From positions 1 through 64,000 of the forward strand of contig NZ_SSBJ01000005.1 in NCBI RefSeq assembly GCF_004795055.1: DNA of 64,000 bases, read 5' to 3'. The notes beneath the pieces are model-generated. The model was given only the letters and a program-made list of their open reading frames with translations, did no database searches and was not told where the DNA came from. Positions 60,072 to 64,000 of this stretch are shown here, one piece after another. The stretch's first letter is position 1. Each line of letters opens with the position of its first letter. A program made the position numbers and the translations under genes. This DNA is from Streptomyces sp. A1136. GTDB lineage: Bacteria > Actinomycetota > Actinomycetes > Streptomycetales > Streptomycetaceae.

Positions 60072-60813
60072 CCGGCACGTTCCTTGAGCAGCTCGATGGC
60101 GCGGCGCACGGCAGCCGCCTGGGCAGCGGTGAATTCCGCGAAGAGGGCGTCCGTGAAACCGCCCTCCTCACCTGATCCCCCCTCGGCTTCCGCGGCGATC
60201 ACCGCCCGCACCACCTGGTCCGGGATGCTCTCGATGATGGCCCGGGCGGTCTGCTCCACCCGTGGATCCGCCTCGTCCGCCCCGGCCGGCGCGTCCATCC
60301 GGGCGTACACCGCGTACAGGCGCCGCACGGCCTCGGCGTCGGCGCCCAGGCCGCGCCCCATCGCGGAGAGCCGGTCGCGGTGGCCGCGGGCTCCGGTCCG
60401 GGCAACCGCGCCGCGGCGCGGGCCATGTCGTCGAAGAACGCGGCGAGTTCGGGAGAGACCGGGGCCTCGACGGGCAATCGCCCGGTCCGCTCGGCCTGGT
60501 CGAGCAGCCGGCCGAGGCGGACGCGGCGCTGCCGGATGTCCTCCTCCTGGCGGCCCAGGTCGGCGTCCAGTTCGGTGAGTATGTCGACGAGACCTTTGCC
60601 CGCGTCGTCCGCCAGGACGTCCTTGACATCGTCCAGGCGCAGGCCGAGTTCGGTCAGGCGTCGGACGCGGGCCAGTCGGACGGCGTCGCGCAGCGTGTAC
60701 TCACGGTATCCGTTGGGCCGGCGCGGCGGCTCGGGCAGCAGCCCGACGCGGTGGTAGTGCCGCACGGCGCGGGTGGTGAGGCCGACGATTTCGGCGAGCT
60801 CTCCGATTCTCAT
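60068..60813 (-). pseudogene. MerR-family regulator with frameshift
   Basis: Residues MRIGELAEIVGLTTRAVRHY then YREYTLRDAVRLARVRRLTE and LGLRLDDVKDVLADDAGKGL are a normal MerR DNA-binding half. After ARLPGPEPAATAT (near 60390) the frame goes out and the protein would end in Arg/Pro-rich nonsense; the continuation RLSAMGRGLGADAEAVRRLY and DPRVEQTARAIIESIPDQVV lies in another frame and reaches the stop at 60068. The locus length of 746 bases is one indel away from a whole gene. It could be a true lesion, an assembly error or programmed; not resolvable here. Confidence 0.75.
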
Positions 60814-60910
60814 GGCCCCAGTACAAACGTTGTCGCCGCGACAAGGTCAAGCGGTTCCGGTCACGGCGGACGACCTTGGCGGTGCGAGACGTGTGGGAGC
60901 GACGACGTGC

Positions 60911-62440
60911 TCAACCGATCCGGCGAAGCGCGCGGGCGAGCAGGGCGACTCCCTCCTCGATGTCGCCGACCGCGCCCGCCGCGTACCCGAGGACCAGGCC
61001 CGGGGGTCCCGGTTCGACGCGGTGCCAGGACAGCGGATGCGCTTTGACCCCGAGGGCCAGGGCGGCCGAGGCGAGCGCGGTGTCGGTGAAGTCGGCTCCG
61101 TCGAAGGTGACCATCAGGTGCAGCCCGGCCGCCGCGCCGTGCACCCGGGCTCCGGGGAGCCGGGCCCCGACCGCCCGGAGCATGGCGTCCCTGCGGCGAC
61201 GGTGGCGGCGCCGGACGAAGCGCAGGTGGCGTTCCAGCTCACCGGAGTCCATCAGCCGGGCCAGCACGAGCTGGGCCAGGACCGGGCTGCCGAGGTCGGC
61301 GTACCGCTTCTCCTCCACGACGGCGTCCAGCAGCCGCGGCGGGACCAACAGCCAGCCCAGCCGCAGCGCGGGGGCCAGCAGCTTGGACACGCTGCCGGCG
61401 TAGCAGACCGCCTCCGGCAGCAGTGCCCGCAGGGCGGGCACGGGGGCGCGGTCGTAACGGTGCTCGGCGTCGTAGTCGTCCTCGATGACCAGTCCCCCGG
61501 CGGCGGCCCAGGCCAGCAGTTCCCGGCGGCGTTCACCATCGAGTACGACGCCGGTCGGGAATTGGTGGGCCGGGGTGAGCAGGACCGCGTCCGCGCCGCC
61601 GGCGGCCAGGGCGGCGATGTCGAGCCCGGCCTCGTCCACCCGCACCGGGACGGTCTCCAGCCGCCCGTACTCCAGTTGCCGCCGGGCCCCGAGGGAACCG
61701 GGGTCCTCCACCGCCACCCGGCGTACGCCGTCCTCGCGCAGGACGCGGGCCAGCAGGGCGAGGGCCTGCGCGACGCCGGAGACGATGACCACCTCGCCCG
61801 GGTCGGCGCGGATTCCCCGGTTGCGGGCGAGCCAGCCGACGACCGCCTCGCGCAGCGCGGGCGCTCCCTGGGCGTTGCCGTAGCCGAAGTCGGCCGGGGT
61901 GAGTTCGGCGAGTACCCGGCGTTCCGCCTGGAGCCAGGCCGTACGGGGGAACGCGGTCAGGTCCGGTACCCCCGGCGAGAGGTCGATGCGGCAGGGTACG
62001 GCGCGCAGCGCGTCGATCAGGGCGACGCCCGGCAGGGGCGCGAACGGGTCGACGGGGGCGGCCGGAAGCCCGGCGGGTCCGACGGGGCCGCCGGACCGGG
62101 TGGACGCGCCGGACGGCGCGGGGGCGGGGGCCGCGACGACGACCGTCCCCGCGCGGCCCCGGCCCGCCACCTGCCCGGCGTCGGCCAGGCGTTGGTAGAC
62201 CTCGGTGACCAGGCCGCGCGAGACCCGCAGTTCGGCGGCGAGCACGCGGCCCGCGGGGAGTCGGCTCCCGACGGGCAGGGTGCCGTCCGCGATGGCGGAG
62301 CGGATGCGGGAGGTCAGCCAATCGGTGCGGCCTCGGGGCGGCGCCTCGCCGATGTCGAGCAGCAGGAAGTCGGAGCCGGCGTTTGGGGGCCCCTTGAGAA
62401 TTCTGGACCCCTTGAGACGGCCCTCTTCGGCACTGCTCAT
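60911..62440 (-). CDS. MocR/PdxR-type GntR regulator with aminotransferase domain
   Basis: A 509-residue regulator. N-terminal winged helix (LTSRIRSAIADGTLPVGSRL, LAAELRVSRGLVTEVYQRLA) and a fold-type I aminotransferase-like C-terminal domain with IEDDYDAEHRYDR and CYAGSVSKLLAPALRLGWL, where Lys binds PLP. Such proteins control pyridoxal or amino-acid genes. It is divergent from a DMT exporter gene with a 29-base gap, so it probably regulates that gene and itself. Confidence 0.92.
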   Translation of the reverse strand: MSSAEEGRLKGSRILKGPPNAGSDFLLLDIGEAPPRGRTDWLTSRIRSAIADGTLPVGSRLPAGRVLAAELRVSRGLVTEVYQRLADAGQVAGRGRAGTVVVAAPAPAPSGASTRSGGPVGPAGLPAAPVDPFAPLPGVALIDALRAVPCRIDLSPGVPDLTAFPRTAWLQAERRVLAELTPADFGYGNAQGAPALREAVVGWLARNRGIRADPGEVVIVSGVAQALALLARVLREDGVRRVAVEDPGSLGARRQLEYGRLETVPVRVDEAGLDIAALAAGGADAVLLTPAHQFPTGVVLDGERRRELLAWAAAGGLVIEDDYDAEHRYDRAPVPALRALLPEAVCYAGSVSKLLAPALRLGWLLVPPRLLDAVVEEKRYADLGSPVLAQLVLARLMDSGELERHLRFVRRRHRRRRDAMLRAVGARLPGARVHGAAAGLHLMVTFDGADFTDTALASAALALGVKAHPLSWHRVEPGPPGLVLGYAAGAVGDIEEGVALLARALRRIG

Positions 62441-62469
62441 GGGTCCAATACTGGCAGAGGCTGAACGGC

Positions 62470-63417
62470 ATGAACGAATCCGCCTCCGTGTCCGCGCCCG
62501 TCCCCGCTCGCTCGCCCTCCTCCCCCCTCCGTGACCTGCTTCCCGGGGTCATCGGCATGGTGTTGGTCGGGGGGAGCGTCACCGTCTCCCGCTGCCTCGT
62601 CGGCGCCCCGCTCTTCGCGCCCCAAGCCGTCCGTTACGCGGTCGCCGCCGTGATCCTCTTCGCCCTGACCCGGGCCGCCCGGGTACCCGTGCGGCGTCCT
62701 CGCGGCCGTGAATGGCTGTGGCTGGCCGGTATCGCGGCGAGTGGACTGGTCCTGTTCAACGTCGCCGTGGTGCGGGGCGTCGCGCACGCCGAGCCGGCCG
62801 TCATCGCGGTCGCGGTGGCCTCCGTGCCGGTCCTGCTCGGGCTCGTCGGTCCGCTGCTGGAGCGGCAGCGGCCCAGTCGGCGGGTGCTGCTCGCCGCCCC
62901 CGTCGTCGTCGCCGGCGCCGTCCTGGTCGAGGGGACCGGCCGCACCGACGCGGCCGGGGTCGGCTGGGCCGCGCTCGCGCTGGCCTGCGAGGCGGGGTTC
63001 ACGCTGCTCGCGGTGCCGGTGCTGGGCCGCCACGGCGCGTGGGGGGTTTCCTTCCACACGGTGTGGCTGGGGGCGGTGATGCTGACGGGACTCGCCCTGC
63101 TCGTGGAGCGGCCCGCCTCCCTCGCGGCGCCGGGACCGCGGCAGTGGACGGCGGTCGGCTACTTGGCGATCATGGTGACGGCGGTGGCCTTCCTGCTCTG
63201 GTACCGCACGGTGGCCGCCGTGGGAGCCGGGCGCGCCGGGCTGCTGACCGGGTTCGCGCCGCTCGCCGCGGCCGGGGCGGGAGCGGTGACGGGCGGCGGG
63301 GCCCCGGGGCCGACGGTGTGGCTGGGGCTGGCCGTGGTGATCGCCGGGCTTGCCATCGGACTGCGGTCGACCGGCACGCCCGCGCGGGAACCGGAGCCGG
63401 CGCCCACGTCCCCTTGA
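62470..63417 (+). CDS. DMT/EamA-family exporter
   Basis: A 315-residue ten-span protein. LLPGVIGMVLVGGSVTVSRC, RAARVPVRRPRGREWLWLAG, and a second half IAVAVASVPVLLGLVGPLLE and QWTAVGYLAIMVTAVAFLLW show the two EamA repeats. It is divergent from the MocR gene, a usual pairing in which the regulator senses PLP or an amino acid and controls its exporter. Substrate not determined. Confidence 0.88.
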   Translation: MNESASVSAPVPARSPSSPLRDLLPGVIGMVLVGGSVTVSRCLVGAPLFAPQAVRYAVAAVILFALTRAARVPVRRPRGREWLWLAGIAASGLVLFNVAVVRGVAHAEPAVIAVAVASVPVLLGLVGPLLERQRPSRRVLLAAPVVVAGAVLVEGTGRTDAAGVGWAALALACEAGFTLLAVPVLGRHGAWGVSFHTVWLGAVMLTGLALLVERPASLAAPGPRQWTAVGYLAIMVTAVAFLLWYRTVAAVGAGRAGLLTGFAPLAAAGAGAVTGGGAPGPTVWLGLAVVIAGLAIGLRSTGTPAREPEPAPTSP

Positions 63418-63641
63418 GGGTCGCGGAGCCGTGCATCACCATCCGCTGACGCCCCCGTACCGCACCGCCCCTCACCGCCCCGCACCGACCCGGGTGGCGC
63501 CACCCGGCCGGTCGCCGGGGGCGTCCGGCGGTTCGGTGGCGACGACCCCGGATGCTTCGGCCCGCCGGCCGGCCGCCGCGCCGGCATGGCGCCGGGCCGC
63601 TTCCGAACCCCGCGGTCGGTCAACGGAGCGGGACAGGAGGG

Positions 63642-64000
63642 TCAGGGCGTCGCGTCGGGGCGTCTCGCGTAGCAGAACAGGTGCTCCTCCGGGTCGGCGA
63701 GGCCGCCTTCGGGATGGAACAGGGTCGTGCGGTGGTGCAGCAGCTCCAGACCGGCCGATTCGATCCGGTGCGTGTACTCCTGCGCGGACAGGCTGCTGAC
63801 GGTGACCTGGTGTCCCATCCACTCGATGGCGAGGCCGCTGATGTCACCCGGCACCGTGGCCAGGACGAGGTAACCGCCCGGCGCCACCCACGAGGCCATC
63901 CGTTCCAACGAGGCGGCGACTTCCCGCTGTTCCATCATCAGCAGCGGGAAGAAGGCGCACACCGCGTCGAAGCCGGCCTCCCCGGGCGAGTACGTGCGCA
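63642..64000 (-). CDS. Class I SAM-dependent methyltransferase, C-terminal part (window edge)
   Basis: Only the 3' part is inside the window (it runs off the edge at 64000). Landmarks of the C-terminal half of a Methyltransf_25/11 domain: FDAVCAFFPLLMMEQREVAA, LERMASWVAPGGYLVLATVP and IESAGLELLHHRTTLF. The Gly-rich SAM loop lies outside. Substrate unknown. Confidence 0.75.
   Translation of the reverse strand, partial: RTYSPGEAGFDAVCAFFPLLMMEQREVAASLERMASWVAPGGYLVLATVPGDISGLAIEWMGHQVTVSSLSAQEYTHRIESAGLELLHHRTTLFHPEGGLADPEEHLFCYARRPDATP

Overview
The window is high-GC DNA with the gene density, GTG/TTG starts, Tat signals, chaplin, tyrosinase operons, mycothiol-linked dehydrogenase and SigE-type sigma factors of a Streptomyces (or very close actinomycete) chromosome. 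It reads as ordinary-to-accessory chromosome. I see no tRNA, rRNA, CRISPR array, prophage or biosynthetic megasynthase. Several genes are visibly decaying: an alpha/beta-hydrolase, a LysR/DHDPS divergent pair, a MerR regulator, a glycosyltransferase fragment and an IS5 transposase fragment.

Layout. 1-3.6 kb: tail of a cholesterol-oxidase-like GMC flavoprotein, then minus-strand operons for a CMD-domain protein plus a DapB-fold dehydrogenase, and for KDPG aldolase plus KDG kinase. 3.7-8.1 kb: a palindromic operator pair, an ECF sigma factor fused through a zinc-binding segment and membrane span to an extracytoplasmic CAP domain, and a DEAH helicase with helicase-associated repeats. 8.2-14.8 kb: glutamate decarboxylase, the melC1-melC2 tyrosinase operon, and a CitA/DcuS-type two-component system divergent from a DctA dicarboxylate carrier. 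15-22 kb: a TTG-started S8 protease with P-domain, an IS5 remnant, an I36-type inhibitor, a lipoprotein, an MFS/FhuF-like pair and a ruined hydrolase. 22-31.5 kb: acetyltransferase, phosphatase-MFS-propeller operon, two esterases, a short chaplin, and a second tyrosinase operon (melD-like) sharing a terminator with the chaplin.

31.6-41 kb is catabolic: two adjacent acyl-CoA dehydrogenases and a quinone oxidoreductase in a tightly overlapped operon, a dienoyl-CoA-reductase-like SDR, an enoyl-CoA hydratase, a PIG-L deacetylase and S-(hydroxymethyl)mycothiol dehydrogenase. 41-42.9 kb holds the LysR and DHDPS pseudogenes, whose 5' ends are fused with no intergenic region left. 43-56 kb carries secreted and envelope proteins (LysM/transglycosylase, PNGase-A-like amidase, endonuclease I, GH20 hexosaminidase), small stress proteins, a TetR-PAP2-DMT divergon with a phased array of palindromes, TerD, and a glutamate-type ABC binding lipoprotein.

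56-64 kb: a MarR/MFS divergon, a coupled three-gene unit (LAHTG sortase substrate, SigE-family sigma factor, single-span Ser/Pro-rich protein), a MerR/membrane-protein pair with a frameshift, a MocR regulator divergent from a DMT exporter, and the end of a methyltransferase gene. The least ordinary observations are the sigma-CAP fusion, the five 12-bp palindromes set exactly 16 bp apart before tetR, the sortase-substrate/sigma/membrane-protein operon, and the deletion that appears to have removed the shared promoter of the LysR/DHDPS pair.
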